A stretch of 64,000 nucleotides of DNA from Parvibium lacunae (GTDB taxonomy: Bacteria; Pseudomonadota; Gammaproteobacteria; Burkholderiales; Burkholderiaceae_D): positions 682,001 to 746,000 of the forward strand of contig NZ_QPGB01000001.1 in the NCBI RefSeq assembly GCF_003335215.1, read 5' to 3'. How positions within the stretch are numbered: position 1 is the stretch's first letter; the number at the start of each line of letters is the position of its first letter. Under the pieces are notes generated by a model, which was given only the letters and a program-made list of their open reading frames with translations, ran no database searches and was not told the DNA's origin. A program made the position numbers and the translations under genes. This document shows positions 17,900-27,805 of the stretch, piece by piece.

Positions 17900-19213
17900 T
17901 TAGCCAGCATCTTCATCCCACTGTTTCAATACAGCAAGCTTCTCAGCAATTTTTGCCTCCAACCCTCTCGGCGTAGGCTGATACCAACCTGGTTCGTCGA
18001 TTCCTTCCGGCAAATACGTTTCCCCGGCGGCATAGGCATTGGGTTCATCGTGTGCATAGCGGTAAGTTTTACCATAGCCCAAGTCTTTCATGAGCTTGGT
18101 GGGGGCATTGCGCAGATGTTCTGGCACGGGGCGGCTGGCATCGTTGGCGACAAAGGCTTTGGCCGCTTTGTAAGCCAGGTAGCTGGCATTGGATTTCGCC
18201 GCGCACGCTAAATACAGCACGGCTTGCGCCAGCGTCAACTCCCCTTCGGGTGAACCAAGGCGCTCATACGTTTCCGCCGCATCTAGCGCAATCCGTAGGG
18301 CGCGGGGATCGGCCAGGCCAATATCTTCTGAGGCCATGCGGATAATGCGCCGGGCGAGATAGCGCGGGTCCGCCCCACCATCCAGCATCCTTACCAGCCA
18401 ATACAATGCTGCATCGGGATTGGAACCGCGCACCGATTTATGCAAGGCGGAGATTTGATCGTAAAACGCATCGCCACCTTTATCAAAGCGGCGCAAGCTT
18501 TGCGTGAGTACTTGTGCAATCAGCTCACCCTCAATCGTAGTTAATCCGGCTTGCTGTGCGGCCCGCGCAACCAGTTCAAAATTATTCAGGAGTTTGCGGC
18601 CATCCCCATCGGCACTGGCCAGCAACGTCTCCATGGCGGCATCAGCCACCGCTAAATCCGGATAAGCTAACTGATTGGCCCGCGCGAGTAGCTGGCGCAG
18701 CTCGGTTTGATCCAGCGCTTTAAGCACATACACCGCCGCCCGCGACAGCAGAGCGTTGTTCACCTCAAAGGAGGGGTTTTCGGTGGTGGCACCAATAAAC
18801 ACAAACAACCCCGCTTCAACATGCGGTAAAAAAGCGTCTTGCTGGCTTTTATTAAAACGATGCACTTCATCGACAAACAGCAAGGTCGGCTTGCCATTCA
18901 GTAAGCGCGTTTGTTCGGCCTGCACCACCGCTTCCCGAATTTCTTTCACGCCAGAGAGCACCGCAGAGAGGGCAATAAACGGCAAACCAAAGGCATCGGC
19001 CATTAAGCGGGCCAGCGTGGTCTTGCCAACGCCGGGCGGCCCCCAAAAAATCATGGAATGCGGCTGGCCACTTTGAAAAGCAATCCGCAATGGTTTGCCC
19101 GCCCCCAGCAAATGCGACTGCCCGACCACATCCTCAATCGTGGTGGGGCGCAGCCGTTCTGCCAGCGGAACCGCTTGCCGTTGCGATAAAGGTTGCTCAA
19201 AGAGATCTGCCAT
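17900..19213 (-). CDS. rarA: Replication-associated recombination protein A
   Basis: 437 residues. AAA+ ATPase of the clamp-loader/MgsA family with Walker A 'GPPGVGKTT' (about residue 60) and Walker B '[11 protein letters not shown]'. The C-terminal tetramerisation region includes '[27 protein letters not shown]' type sequence. It acts at stalled replication forks with SSB and RecA. The last 18 residues have a diverged second copy downstream, next to serS. This C-terminus may therefore have arrived with the inserted ATPase gene. Confidence 0.96.
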   Translation of the reverse strand: MADLFEQPLSQRQAVPLAERLRPTTIEDVVGQSHLLGAGKPLRIAFQSGQPHSMIFWGPPGVGKTTLARLMADAFGLPFIALSAVLSGVKEIREAVVQAEQTRLLNGKPTLLFVDEVHRFNKSQQDAFLPHVEAGLFVFIGATTENPSFEVNNALLSRAAVYVLKALDQTELRQLLARANQLAYPDLAVADAAMETLLASADGDGRKLLNNFELVARAAQQAGLTTIEGELIAQVLTQSLRRFDKGGDAFYDQISALHKSVRGSNPDAALYWLVRMLDGGADPRYLARRIIRMASEDIGLADPRALRIALDAAETYERLGSPEGELTLAQAVLYLACAAKSNASYLAYKAAKAFVANDASRPVPEHLRNAPTKLMKDLGYGKTYRYAHDEPNAYAAGETYLPEGIDEPGWYQPTPRGLEAKIAEKLAVLKQWDEDAG

Positions 19214-19282
19214 ACTGACCGTTCAAATTCGCGTACTAGGGATGTTTTTCGGTTAAAGTGAATTTATAAACAAGCGCTGCTA

Positions 19283-20116
19283 ATGAAACGTGAGCCACCA
19301 TCAATGAACCACCTGCAAGCTGCAACGATATTTGCAAGCCAAACCTATCGCTTAAAAACCGTGCCCATTCGCCAACCTGCATTGTGCATTGTGCTGTCCG
19401 GCACCAAGATGATTCATCTACCCAGCGGCGATACGGTGACGCTGCAACCCAAGCAAGCTATTCTACTCGCCCAACATACGGTCTGGGATATTACCAATCA
19501 GCCGGATCGAGATCACTCGTACCAAGCAGTTTTTGTTGGCTTTGACGCAACTTGTTTGCAAGATGCGGCGCGTAGTAGCATGCACTTGACGACACAACCG
19601 ATCGCCCTTCTGCAAAAACTGGATCATGCCAGCGCCCTACTTGAAGCCACACAGCGGCTACTCCCTAAGCAAACAGACCACACCAGCGCGCACGCCAAAA
19701 GTACCAAAACAAGTACCAAAATTAGCCCTGAAGTTTTCCGTCATCGCCAGCTAGAAATTCTTTTATTGATTGCGGAAGCCGGTTATCACTTTCCCCACAC
19801 GACGCAAACCGATTGGCTGGATGCCATCCGGCATTTAGTGCAAAGCGCGCCACACCAGGATTGGCAAGCAGCCAATTTGGCCAAATCACTGAACCTGAGT
19901 GAATCCAGTCTGCGCCGACGCTTACAGAACCATCCACTCACTCTCGCCACCATCGTACGTGAAATTCGCCTAGAGCATGCGCTGCATTTACTGCAAACCA
20001 CCCTCATGCCGATTGGCGAAGTAGCACAAGCTTGCGGCTGGGAATCACACAGTCAATTTAGCGCTGCTTTTCAAAAGCGCTGGGGTGCCGCGCCCTCTAG
20101 TGTGCGGGCAAGCTGA
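19283..20116 (+). CDS. AraC-family transcriptional regulator
   Basis: 277 residues, with an alternative ATG seven codons in (MNHLQ). An N-terminal cupin-like sensor ('PALCIVLSGTKMIHLPSGDTVTLQPKQAILL') is followed by two C-terminal helix-turn-helices ('ANLAKSLNLSESSLRRRLQ' and 'IGEVAQACGWESHSQFSAAFQKRWG'). It probably controls a nearby gene, perhaps the PEBP gene downstream, which starts about 110 bases later on the same strand. The ligand is unknown. Confidence 0.9.
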   Translation: MKREPPSMNHLQAATIFASQTYRLKTVPIRQPALCIVLSGTKMIHLPSGDTVTLQPKQAILLAQHTVWDITNQPDRDHSYQAVFVGFDATCLQDAARSSMHLTTQPIALLQKLDHASALLEATQRLLPKQTDHTSAHAKSTKTSTKISPEVFRHRQLEILLLIAEAGYHFPHTTQTDWLDAIRHLVQSAPHQDWQAANLAKSLNLSESSLRRRLQNHPLTLATIVREIRLEHALHLLQTTLMPIGEVAQACGWESHSQFSAAFQKRWGAAPSSVRAS

Positions 20117-20225
20117 TTGAGAATGGATAAAGATTGAAAGAAAATCGTTATGCAGTTTTGCACGATTGATGCGATTATTTCAGCTCAAGATAAATACTGA
20201 TTTTCCCTCAACCAAGGAGATGTCA

Positions 20226-20807
20226 ATGAAGCGAACCAGCCCCCTCACAAGTATTTTCAGCGCGACGTTATTCACGGGCGCCATGCTGTTTGGTTCCATG
20301 GCTCACGCCGGCGAATTTAAACTCAGCAGCCCCACTATTAAACCCAATAGCACCCTCAGCGACGCACAAGTGTTTAACGGGTTTGGTTGCACCGGCCAAA
20401 ACATTTCCCCCGCGCTAACTTGGACACCCGGCCCCGCTGGGACAAAAAGCTATGCGGTGACCGTGTACGACCCGGATGCCCCAACTGGTTCCGGCTGGTG
20501 GCACTGGGTGGTGTACAACCTACCCGCCAACACCACGAGCCTAGCCGAGAATGCCGGGAGTGCAAACAGCGGCGCCCTGCCCGCAGGCACCGTGCAAGGC
20601 CGCACTGACTTTGGTAGCGCAGGATTCGGTGGCGCCTGCCCACCCGTGGGCGACAAACCGCATCGCTACATTTTTACAGTGCATGCATTGAAAACTGAAA
20701 AGATCGAAGTGCCTGCCGACGCCACCGCCGCACTCATTGGCTACATGATCAATGCCAATCGCTTAGCCAAGGCCAGCTTCACGGCAAAGTATGGGCGTAA
20801 GAAATAA
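20226..20807 (+). CDS. Secreted PEBP-family (YbhB/YbcL) protein
   Basis: 193 residues starting MKRTSP behind AAGGAGA. A signal peptide ends near 'SMAHAG', giving a periplasmic product. The phosphatidylethanolamine-binding fold is shown by 'SPALTWTPGPAGTKSYAVTVYDPDAPTGSGWWHWVVYNLP' spaced as in YbhB/YbcL, and by 'HRYIFTVHAL'. Ligand and role in bacteria are not well defined. A strong terminator follows. Confidence 0.9.
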   Translation: MKRTSPLTSIFSATLFTGAMLFGSMAHAGEFKLSSPTIKPNSTLSDAQVFNGFGCTGQNISPALTWTPGPAGTKSYAVTVYDPDAPTGSGWWHWVVYNLPANTTSLAENAGSANSGALPAGTVQGRTDFGSAGFGGACPPVGDKPHRYIFTVHALKTEKIEVPADATAALIGYMINANRLAKASFTAKYGRKK

Positions 20808-20845
20808 ATTACGCTTATCCAATTGCACGCATCACCGAGCAAGTA

Positions 20846-20877
20846 AAAAACAGGGAACCAACTGGTTCCCTGTTTTT
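20846..20877. terminator. Bidirectional rho-independent terminator
   Basis: CAGGGAACC-AACT-GGTTCCCTG, a perfect nine-base stem, is flanked by A5 on the left and T5 on the right. It ends the PEBP transcript. Confidence 0.92.
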
Positions 20878-21066
20878 ATTCTAGTAAGCTCATCGGCACT
20901 TCAGGCTGCGCTGCCGAACGCGTGCCCGGCAGGCTGATGATTAGTCTGACGATCACTGTAGTTTGGTGACGCTGAGATAAAATCATCTTCATGTCGCTGG
21001 TACCCCACAGTCTCCGCTAAAATAAATAATTACGCCAACGGTGCGTGTCTCCCTCTGAATACTGCT

Positions 21067-21651
21067 ATGCGTGTTTCAACCATTGTTTATTGTGCTGCGT
21101 GTGGTCATGCGGTTGAGCATCGTATCCCCGATGGCGAAAACCGGTTGCGTGCGGTTTGCCCCGCCTGCCACACCATTCACTACGAAAACCCTCGTATGGT
21201 GGTGGGCACCATTCCAATCTGGAACGATGAAGTCCTGCTCTGTAAGCGTGCGATTGAGCCACGCTACGGCTACTGGACCCTACCCGCCGGTTTCATGGAA
21301 CTCGACGAAACCACCGCAGCCGGGGCCGTGCGCGAAACGCAGGAAGAAGCCGGGGCAACCGTCAAACTCGGCCCCTTGTTTAGCCTGATTGATATTCCCC
21401 ATGCCGGGCAAACGCATTTGTTCTATCTAGCTCAGCTCGACTCGCCCGATTGCCAACCCGGCCCCGAAACCCTTGAACAGCGCCTATTCAAGGAGAGCGA
21501 TATTCCTTGGGCGGACTTGGCCTTTAGTTCGGTACGGCTGACTTTGGAACACTACTTTGCCAGCCGCCGCAACCAACAGAACACCGGAGTAGACCAGCCG
21601 ATGTGCTACGTTGCTAGCATTCATGCGCCACACAAGCAGTCGCCTTACTAA
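21067..21651 (+). CDS. Nudix hydrolase with zinc ribbon
   Basis: 194 residues. A four-Cys zinc ribbon ('CAACGHAV', '[12 protein letters not shown]') precedes a complete Nudix box, '[20 protein letters not shown]' followed by AGA, giving all of GX5EX7REUXEEXGU. This build is typical of the NudC-related or ADP-ribose pyrophosphatase branch; the exact substrate cannot be told. It lies 23 bases before aat on the same strand and may be cotranscribed with it. Confidence 0.92.
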   Translation: MRVSTIVYCAACGHAVEHRIPDGENRLRAVCPACHTIHYENPRMVVGTIPIWNDEVLLCKRAIEPRYGYWTLPAGFMELDETTAAGAVRETQEEAGATVKLGPLFSLIDIPHAGQTHLFYLAQLDSPDCQPGPETLEQRLFKESDIPWADLAFSSVRLTLEHYFASRRNQQNTGVDQPMCYVASIHAPHKQSPY

Positions 21652-21674
21652 TCTCAAGCTCGACCACGCACGAT

Positions 21675-22412
21675 ATGCTGCCCTGGCTCGATACCCACAC
21701 GCCTTTCCCACCGATTGAGCGCGCACTCAAAGAACCCAGTGGCCTGCTCGCCGCCGGAGCCGATTTATCCGTACCGCGCTTGCTAAACGCCTACCAACAC
21801 GGCATTTTTCCTTGGTATAGCGAAGGTGAGCCGATTTTGTGGTGGAGCACCGAACCGCGCATGGTTTTACGCTGTGCCGATTTTCGCTGCCATCGCAGCC
21901 TACGCAAAACTCTGGAAAAAGTCAGCCTCGACCCCGCTTGGGAAATTCGCTGCGACACGGCGTTTGCTGAGGTGATTCAAGCCTGTTCTGAACAACATCG
22001 CGCCGGGCAGTCCGGCACCTGGATCGTGCCCGAGATGGTGGCAGCCTACTCCGCTTTGCATCACGCTGGGCACGCCCATTCGGTTGAAACTTGGCACGAA
22101 GGCAAACTGGTGTCAGGCTTATATGGGGTGGCGATTGGCCGCATGTTTTACGGGGAATCCATGTTCACGCGGGTGACCGATGGCTCTAAAATCGCCCTCG
22201 CCGCCTTGGTGGCATTCTTGCGCACCCAAGACTGCGCGTTGATCGACTGCCAGCAGCAAACACGGCATTTGGCTTCGCTCGGCGCTGCGCCCATCTGTCG
22301 GGCTGCGTTTAAAGCGTATTTGGCCAGCAGCACGGTACAACCGGAAATGGACTGGCAAAACGCGGCAAAACACAGTAATCTAAAAGCAATGCTTACTGTA
22401 TTCACACCATGA
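21675..22412 (+). CDS. aat: Leucyl/phenylalanyl-tRNA--protein transferase
   Basis: 245 residues, full length. Family motifs are '[25 protein letters not shown]' (in parts), '[13 protein letters not shown]', 'GTWIVPEM' and '[21 protein letters not shown]'. It transfers Leu or Phe from tRNA to N-terminal Lys/Arg, marking proteins for ClpAP through ClpS. Its stop overlaps the bpt start by four bases, so the two N-end-rule enzymes are translationally coupled. Confidence 0.97.
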   Translation: MLPWLDTHTPFPPIERALKEPSGLLAAGADLSVPRLLNAYQHGIFPWYSEGEPILWWSTEPRMVLRCADFRCHRSLRKTLEKVSLDPAWEIRCDTAFAEVIQACSEQHRAGQSGTWIVPEMVAAYSALHHAGHAHSVETWHEGKLVSGLYGVAIGRMFYGESMFTRVTDGSKIALAALVAFLRTQDCALIDCQQQTRHLASLGAAPICRAAFKAYLASSTVQPEMDWQNAAKHSNLKAMLTVFTP

Positions 22413-23146
22413 CGCACCCCAAAGCCTTCAAGCTCGCGCAGATTCATTTTTATGCCACGGCTCCCTACCCGTGCAGCTATTTGCCCGACCAACAAGCACG
22501 CTCGCAGGTTGCCACCCCCACGCATTTAATCGACACCTTTGTTTATACCGAACTGGTGCGCAATGGCTTTCGCCGCAGCGGGCTATACACCTATCGCCCG
22601 CATTGCGATGGCTGTCGCGCCTGCTTGCCGGTGCGGATTCATTCTGAGCGCTTTCAGCCCAATCGCACGCAACGCCGCATTTGGCAACGCTTACAGCGCT
22701 TGCAAGTCTTTGAGAAAACGCTGCACTTTGATGAAGAACATTTCGCGCTCTACCAGCACTACCAACAAACCCGCCATGCAGGCGGTGGCATGGATGAAGA
22801 CGACCGCGAGCAGTACAGCCAGTTTTTGCTGAATAGCCGGATTGATACCCGCTTGATTGAATTCCGCGAACCCGATGGCACACTGCGGATGGTATCGCTG
22901 GTGGATGTGTTGGAAGATGGCCTGTCGGCGGTCTATACCTTCTTTGATACCAGCAACCCTAAAGCCAGTTACGGCACTTACAACATCCTCTGGCAAATCG
23001 CCGCAGCAAGCGCTTTACAACTGCCCTATGTGTATTTGGGCTACTGGATTGCACAGAGTCAAAAGATGGCCTACAAAGCCAATTTTCAGCCGCTAGAAGC
23101 GTATCAAGAAGGCCAATGGATCCCCCTACAATCCGACAACGCATAA
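22409..23146 (+). CDS. bpt: Aspartate/glutamate leucyltransferase
   Basis: 245 residues. The N-terminal part has the four-cysteine pattern of the ATE/Bpt family ('PCSYLP', '[12 protein letters not shown]'), and the C-terminal part carries '[10 protein letters not shown]' and '[17 protein letters not shown]'. It attaches Leu to N-terminal Asp/Glu, completing a second branch of the N-end rule alongside aat. The ATG lies in the four-base overlap. Confidence 0.96.
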   Translation: MTHPKAFKLAQIHFYATAPYPCSYLPDQQARSQVATPTHLIDTFVYTELVRNGFRRSGLYTYRPHCDGCRACLPVRIHSERFQPNRTQRRIWQRLQRLQVFEKTLHFDEEHFALYQHYQQTRHAGGGMDEDDREQYSQFLLNSRIDTRLIEFREPDGTLRMVSLVDVLEDGLSAVYTFFDTSNPKASYGTYNILWQIAAASALQLPYVYLGYWIAQSQKMAYKANFQPLEAYQEGQWIPLQSDNA

Positions 23147-23228
23147 GCAGAAAGCAAGTTGTTTAGGCATTGCTCCTGCTACGATCCGCTATCATTCGGG
23201 TTCTGCTTACCTACACGAATCCTTGATC

Positions 23229-24287
23229 ATGCTGTCTACCCTCCCCGTCCTCTCGCCACTCTACCCCCTCGCTCGCCCGTTGCTGTTTTCAATGGATGCC
23301 GAAACCGCGCATCATTTCACCTTAAACAATCTAAAGCGCTTGCATCAATGCGGTTTACTCAGCGCACCAAAGGCTAATCCCACTCACGCAAAAACCGTCA
23401 TGGGGCTGAAGTTTCCAAATGCGGTTGGTTTAGCGGCGGGGTTGGATAAGGACGCCAGCTATATTGACGCCCTCGCCGCCCTCGGCTTTGGTTTTATTGA
23501 AGTCGGCACCGTTACGCCCCGACCACAGCCCGGTAATCCCAAGCCACGGATGTTCCGACTCCCGCAAGCGCAAGGCATTATCAACCGCATGGGCTTTAAC
23601 AATAGCGGGGTCGAACAGTTTGTGAAAAATGTGCAAGCCTCGCAGTTTTATGCCGAGCGGAAAACGCAGCCTCGCATTCTTGGGCTGAACATCGGTAAAA
23701 ATGCCGATACCCCGATTGAGCGGGCTGTGGATGACTATGTGCATTGCCTGGAGCGTGTGTATCCCTATGCCAGCTACGTCACTGTCAACATTTCCTCGCC
23801 CAACACCAAAAACCTGCGGCAACTGCAAGGCGGTGATGAGCTGGATAACCTACTCGCCACGCTCAAAACCACGCAATACAAACTCGCACAACAACATGGC
23901 TTTTATGTGCCGCTCACGCTCAAAATCGCGCCCGATTTAGATGCCGAGCAAATCAGGGTAATTGCGGATACCTTGCTCCGCCACAAAATCGACGGCGTCA
24001 TCGCCACCAACACCACCCTCAGCCGAGATGCAGTTAAAGGCATGCAGCATGGCGACGAAACCGGCGGCCTCAGCGGCGCCCCGGTGAAAGCGCTGTCTAC
24101 GCAAGTCGTTCGCGCACTCAAGCAAGCCGTGGGGGATACCCTACCGATTATTGGCGTGGGCGGAATTTTGAGCGGGGCCGATGCGAAAGAAAAAATCGAA
24201 GCTGGTGCAAGCTTGGTGCAGCTGTATTCGGGATTGATTTATCGTGGGCCGGGGCTAATTAGTGAAAGCATCAATCTACTTAAATAG
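23229..24287 (+). CDS. pyrD: Dihydroorotate dehydrogenase (quinone), class 2
   Basis: 352 residues from the ATG; a TTG two codons upstream is less likely. Membrane-associated N-terminal helices precede an FMN barrel. Signatures are '[15 protein letters not shown]', '[15 protein letters not shown]' with the catalytic serine, and '[31 protein letters not shown]'. It oxidises dihydroorotate to orotate in pyrimidine synthesis, passing electrons to quinone. An AT-rich accessory gene follows after one base. Confidence 0.97.
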   Translation: MLSTLPVLSPLYPLARPLLFSMDAETAHHFTLNNLKRLHQCGLLSAPKANPTHAKTVMGLKFPNAVGLAAGLDKDASYIDALAALGFGFIEVGTVTPRPQPGNPKPRMFRLPQAQGIINRMGFNNSGVEQFVKNVQASQFYAERKTQPRILGLNIGKNADTPIERAVDDYVHCLERVYPYASYVTVNISSPNTKNLRQLQGGDELDNLLATLKTTQYKLAQQHGFYVPLTLKIAPDLDAEQIRVIADTLLRHKIDGVIATNTTLSRDAVKGMQHGDETGGLSGAPVKALSTQVVRALKQAVGDTLPIIGVGGILSGADAKEKIEAGASLVQLYSGLIYRGPGLISESINLLK

Positions 24288-24288
24288 C

Positions 24289-24918
24289 ATGCAAGAGACT
24301 TCTAACCCAAGACTGGATATTAATACCGCGGTCGCTTTACGAGATTTATGTACCTCAGCCATACAAACGTGGACATTGTTGATTGAATTATTTGACAATA
24401 ACGAATACATAGATTTTTTTAAGCAACCAAGAAATGAGCATTTCTTTCACGCAATTAAAACTGCGCTGCATTGGCAATTAATTACACAAATTTCTAAACT
24501 GCACGATCCAGCCACCACTAAATATAAAGACAAGATATTTTCAAATTTATCTATTCCGCTGATCATTAATAAATACACTTGGGACAATCAAACCAAGTCA
24601 CAGCTGCTCAATATAGAGAAGAAAATGAATGATTTGGATTTCACGAGTAGTTTCAAAAGTGCACGAAATAAATATAGCTCACACAATGATCTAGAGGAAA
24701 TTTTACAAGACCCATACTTTGCCGAATTCGGCAAAAATAATGATAATGACTATTTTGAATACCTAACAGAATTTATGAACATCATTTCTAAATTGATACT
24801 AGAAGAGCCCTATAACAGCTTTATCTGCGAAACAAAAACAGATGCGCTAGATTTTATAAAAACATACAAAATTGGCTATCAGAACCGCTTCCACGATACA
24901 CCGCATACGTCCATCTAA
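24289..24918 (+). CDS. HEPN-like (AbiU2-type) protein, toxin/defence candidate
   Basis: 209 residues from the ATG one base after pyrD; a GTG nine codons upstream is possible. It is all-helical, with an R-x5-H motif at Arg126/His132 ('ARNKYSSHND'), the catalytic signature of HEPN ribonucleases, in the context seen in AbiU2-like proteins ('FKSARNKYSSHND'). It is strikingly AT-rich against its neighbours, which indicates transfer. Its last four or five codons lie in a lutB-like fragment read in the opposite direction, so its C-terminus is probably truncated or rebuilt. An RNase toxin or abortive-infection role is inference. Confidence 0.6.
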   Translation: MQETSNPRLDINTAVALRDLCTSAIQTWTLLIELFDNNEYIDFFKQPRNEHFFHAIKTALHWQLITQISKLHDPATTKYKDKIFSNLSIPLIINKYTWDNQTKSQLLNIEKKMNDLDFTSSFKSARNKYSSHNDLEEILQDPYFAEFGKNNDNDYFEYLTEFMNIISKLILEEPYNSFICETKTDALDFIKTYKIGYQNRFHDTPHTSI

Positions 24919-24985
24919 ACGCCTTCCCCTCCAGCATACGTAAATCCCGATAATTCGGCCACCGTGCGAAGCCCAATAGCTGACA
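24903..24985 (-). pseudogene. Fragment of a lutB 3' end
   Basis: The minus strand encodes 'CQLLGFARWPNYRDLRMLEG' then KAFRWTYA. The intact lutB ends with 'RQLPGAAGWTDYRDLRVPEG' then KTFREMYA and six more residues. The match runs for about 28 codons without a gap, in the same orientation as lutB. The fragment begins at the stop of the tautomerase-like gene and is cut at its other end by the HEPN-like gene. It marks the tautomerase gene as an insertion at the lutB 3' end. Confidence 0.85.
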
Positions 24986-24989
24986 TAAA

Positions 24990-25355
24990 TCAGGCAAACG
25001 CCCAGTTTGCCCGATCCACTTCAACTAAATTGATATAAATGGCTGAAGTAGAAACCCCAAGCTGCTCTTGCATGCGTTGTTTCAATTCTGCATAAAACGC
25101 TTGCTTGAGATCCGTAGTACGCCCCTGATTTAAAGTAATTTGAATAAACACAATCTGCGCTCGTTGTGCGTCATCCAATACACCAGGCTGATGGCAAACA
25201 GCAGTATGCGAATGCGCCTCTGCAATGACATAGTTTTCAGCGTCAGGGACCTTTAATACCTCACGCATCACTTGCGTGATGATCTCACCGATTTTTTCCT
25301 GAAAGTCGGGAGGTCGAGATTCATGAAAATCCACCCTAACTAACGCCATCATCAT
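24990..25355 (-). CDS. Tautomerase-superfamily protein lacking the catalytic Pro
   Basis: About 119-121 residues, with three consecutive ATGs behind GCGAGG. The fold pattern is clear ('ALVRVDFHESRPPDFQEKIG', 'QIVFIQITLNQGRTTDLKQAFYAEL', 'AIYINLVEVDRANWAFA'). It matches double-length tautomerases whose N-terminal Pro acts as catalytic base. Here the residue after the last Met is Ala (MMMALVRV), so classical tautomerase chemistry is not expected. The gene follows lutB by eight bases and probably shares its transcript. A lutB fragment on its far side shows it was inserted. Confidence 0.75.
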   Translation of the reverse strand: MMMALVRVDFHESRPPDFQEKIGEIITQVMREVLKVPDAENYVIAEAHSHTAVCHQPGVLDDAQRAQIVFIQITLNQGRTTDLKQAFYAELKQRMQEQLGVSTSAIYINLVEVDRANWAFA

Positions 25356-25363
25356 CCTCGCAA

Positions 25364-26779
25364 TTATTTGGTTTGCTTTTTTTGAGCATACATCTCTCTA
25401 AAGGTCTTCCCCTCCGGCACGCGCAAATCGCGATAATCCGTCCACCCTGCTGCGCCCGGTAGCTGCCGAATCTTGCCCCCCTGCCATTTCGCCCAGACTT
25501 TGAGTGCTCGCACTGCGATACGGCTACCCCAGCGATAGATCTTAGGATGTAAGGCCGCCCAACGCCAGACGCGCAGCGCGATGCGCTCTGTCCACGGCCT
25601 CAGGCCCTGCTCCACTTGTTTTTCACGGAGTTTCCGCAGCAGATCGGGCAAGGGAATTTTGACCGGGCAAACCACATGGCATTCGCCACACAGCGTCGCG
25701 GCTTGAGGTAAGTCCAGCGCATTCGCCAGCCCGGCATAACTGGGGGTGAGCACCGAACCCATTGGACCAGGATAAACCCAGCCATAAGCATGCCCGCCAA
25801 TTTTTTGATACACCGGGCAGTGGTTCATACAAGCCCCGCAACGAATACAGCGCAACATTTCTTGAAAGTCGCCGCCCAGCAATTCACTGCGCCCCGCATC
25901 CACCAAAATGAAGTACATGTGCTCCGGGCCATCGCTCTCATTCGGCTGCTTGGTGCCAGTGAGTAAGGTGAAATAATTGGAGATCGATTGCCCCGTGGCC
26001 GAGCGCGGCAGCAAGCGCATGAGGGTGGCCACATCGTTGAGCGTGGGCACGACTTTTTCAATCCCGGTAATCGCCACATGCACCTTGGGCAAGGTGGTAC
26101 ACATGCGGTCGTTGCCTTCGTTCGTCACTAAGCAAACCGATCCCGTTTCGGCAATTAAAAAATTACCGCCACTGATGCCCATGTCCGCACTTAAAAAATG
26201 AGGACGCAAGACCTCACGGGCTTCGCGGGTCATCGCCTCAATATTCGTTAAGCGCGGCTTTTGATGGACTTTGGCAAAGAGGTCGGAAATCTCTTCTTTG
26301 TCCTTATGTACAACAGGGGCAATGATGTGTGAAGGCGGTTCGTTATTATTGATTTGCAGGATGTACTCACCTAAATCGGTCTCGACCGATTGAATACCTG
26401 CCGCTTCTAGCTGACGATTCAGCGCCAGCTCTTCCGACACCATCGATTTCGATTTAATCACCTTGCGCACCTGATGGTGCTGCGCGATTTTGACGGTAAG
26501 CTCTGCCGCTTCTGCTGCACTGGCGGCGTACAGCACCGTAGCCCCACTTTTACGGGCATTGTCTTCAAAGATTTCTAACCAGACATCGAGATTTTGCAAA
26601 CCGCGATTACGACGTTCTTTCGCGGCATCACGCGTGCCCTCAAAGTCATCTAGTTCGGTAATGGCATTGGCCCGGCCTGACACAAACTTGGTCGAGAGCT
26701 TTTTCAGGTTTTCCTGTAAGCGCGGATTCGCCAGCTTTTGCGCGGCAGAGGCTTGGAAGTGGACTGAGCGAATTTCCAT
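25364..26779 (-). CDS. lutB: Lactate utilisation iron-sulfur protein LutB
   Basis: 471 residues. The N-terminal LUD domain contains 'KVIKSKSMVSEELALN' and 'GISGGNFLIAETGSVCLVTNEGN'. It is followed by two 4Fe-4S clusters ('CIRCGACMNHCPVY' near residue 311 and 'CGECHVVCPVKIPL' near 360) and a helical tail. With LutA it oxidises L-lactate to pyruvate, feeding electrons to the respiratory chain. It lies two bases after lutA. A LutC gene, normally the third member, is not present next to it; a tautomerase-like gene occupies that position. Confidence 0.95.
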   Translation of the reverse strand: MEIRSVHFQASAAQKLANPRLQENLKKLSTKFVSGRANAITELDDFEGTRDAAKERRNRGLQNLDVWLEIFEDNARKSGATVLYAASAAEAAELTVKIAQHHQVRKVIKSKSMVSEELALNRQLEAAGIQSVETDLGEYILQINNNEPPSHIIAPVVHKDKEEISDLFAKVHQKPRLTNIEAMTREAREVLRPHFLSADMGISGGNFLIAETGSVCLVTNEGNDRMCTTLPKVHVAITGIEKVVPTLNDVATLMRLLPRSATGQSISNYFTLLTGTKQPNESDGPEHMYFILVDAGRSELLGGDFQEMLRCIRCGACMNHCPVYQKIGGHAYGWVYPGPMGSVLTPSYAGLANALDLPQAATLCGECHVVCPVKIPLPDLLRKLREKQVEQGLRPWTERIALRVWRWAALHPKIYRWGSRIAVRALKVWAKWQGGKIRQLPGAAGWTDYRDLRVPEGKTFREMYAQKKQTK

Positions 26780-26781
26780 GA

Positions 26782-27573
26782 TTATGCCTTTATGCTTGAA
26801 AGTTGTGCTTGCCCTGCTAAGACTTCGGCAATATGCAGCACTTGCGTTTTGTTGTCACCGACTCTACGCAAACGCCCCTCAATATTGAGCATGCACCCCA
26901 CATCACCCAGCACGACCGCTTGCGCACCCGTGGCTTGAATATTGGCAATCTTCTCATCCACAATCGCGCTGGAAATATTGCCGTATTTCACGGAGAAAGT
27001 ACCGCCAAAGCCGCAGCAGGCGCGGCAGTCTTTCATTTCGGTTAGTGTTAATTCGGGAACCAAAGCCAACAAACCGCGGGGTTGCGCTTGCACCCCCAGT
27101 TCGCGCAAGCCGCTACAGGAGTCATGATAAGTCACGGTGGTTTTGGGTTGAGGGTTCGCGCACGCCGGTACCGTGTTGACTTGCATGACGGTGGCTAGAA
27201 AATCAGTCAGCTCATACGTGCGTGCAGCGAGTGCACGCAGGCGCTCGGCAATCGCTGGCTCAGTGGGAAACAATTCAGGCGAATGCGTTTTGAGCATGCC
27301 GCCACAGGAACCTGACGGCACCACCACATAATCAAACGATTCAAACTCGTCTAAAAATTTACGGGCCAAGGTGACGCCTGCGGCATGGTCGCCCGAATTA
27401 AAACCAGGTTGCCCGCAACAGGTTTGATTGGCAGGCACCACTACCTCACACCCCGCCGATTCGAGTAGCTCAATCACCGAAAAACCAATCGAAGGCCGCA
27501 TGGCATCAATCAAGCAAGTGACAAACAGTCCAACTCGACGTTTTTCCGGGGTAACGCTGGGGATATGGGTCAT
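26782..27573 (-). CDS. lutA: Lactate utilisation protein LutA
   Basis: 263 residues with two CCG domains. The first has 'TCCGQPGFNSGDH' and 'PSGSCGGML'; the second has 'YHDSCSGLRELGVQ' and 'CCGFGGTFSVKYG'. These cysteines bind the iron-sulfur centre of the LutABC / YkgEFG lactate oxidase. It is the first gene of the lut operon. The 230 bases upstream hold no gene and no regulator such as LutR is adjacent. Confidence 0.95.
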   Translation of the reverse strand: MTHIPSVTPEKRRVGLFVTCLIDAMRPSIGFSVIELLESAGCEVVVPANQTCCGQPGFNSGDHAAGVTLARKFLDEFESFDYVVVPSGSCGGMLKTHSPELFPTEPAIAERLRALAARTYELTDFLATVMQVNTVPACANPQPKTTVTYHDSCSGLRELGVQAQPRGLLALVPELTLTEMKDCRACCGFGGTFSVKYGNISSAIVDEKIANIQATGAQAVVLGDVGCMLNIEGRLRRVGDNKTQVLHIAEVLAGQAQLSSIKA

Positions 27574-27805
27574 CCTGTCCTCGCTAACTTTTAAGCATTC
27601 ACTTAATTATGCCCATGAAATACCCTGAATGTAAAGATCATTGATCGTTGGCAAGGGGGCTGCATCCGCGTCGGGCAACGCCAGCCAGATCCAGCGTAGC
27701 GATCAATAAATCCACAAGAATTAGACTTCATCAAGCCAAGGTGGGCTACGATAAGTGGCCTGCAGCGATTGCCCCCAGCCCGAAAAAGACTCTACCCAGC
27801 CGCCC

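Noticed and set aside
20881-21066. Possible RNA gene between the PEBP terminator and the Nudix gene
   Set aside because: No stable hairpin with a U-tract and no promoter pair that I could support.
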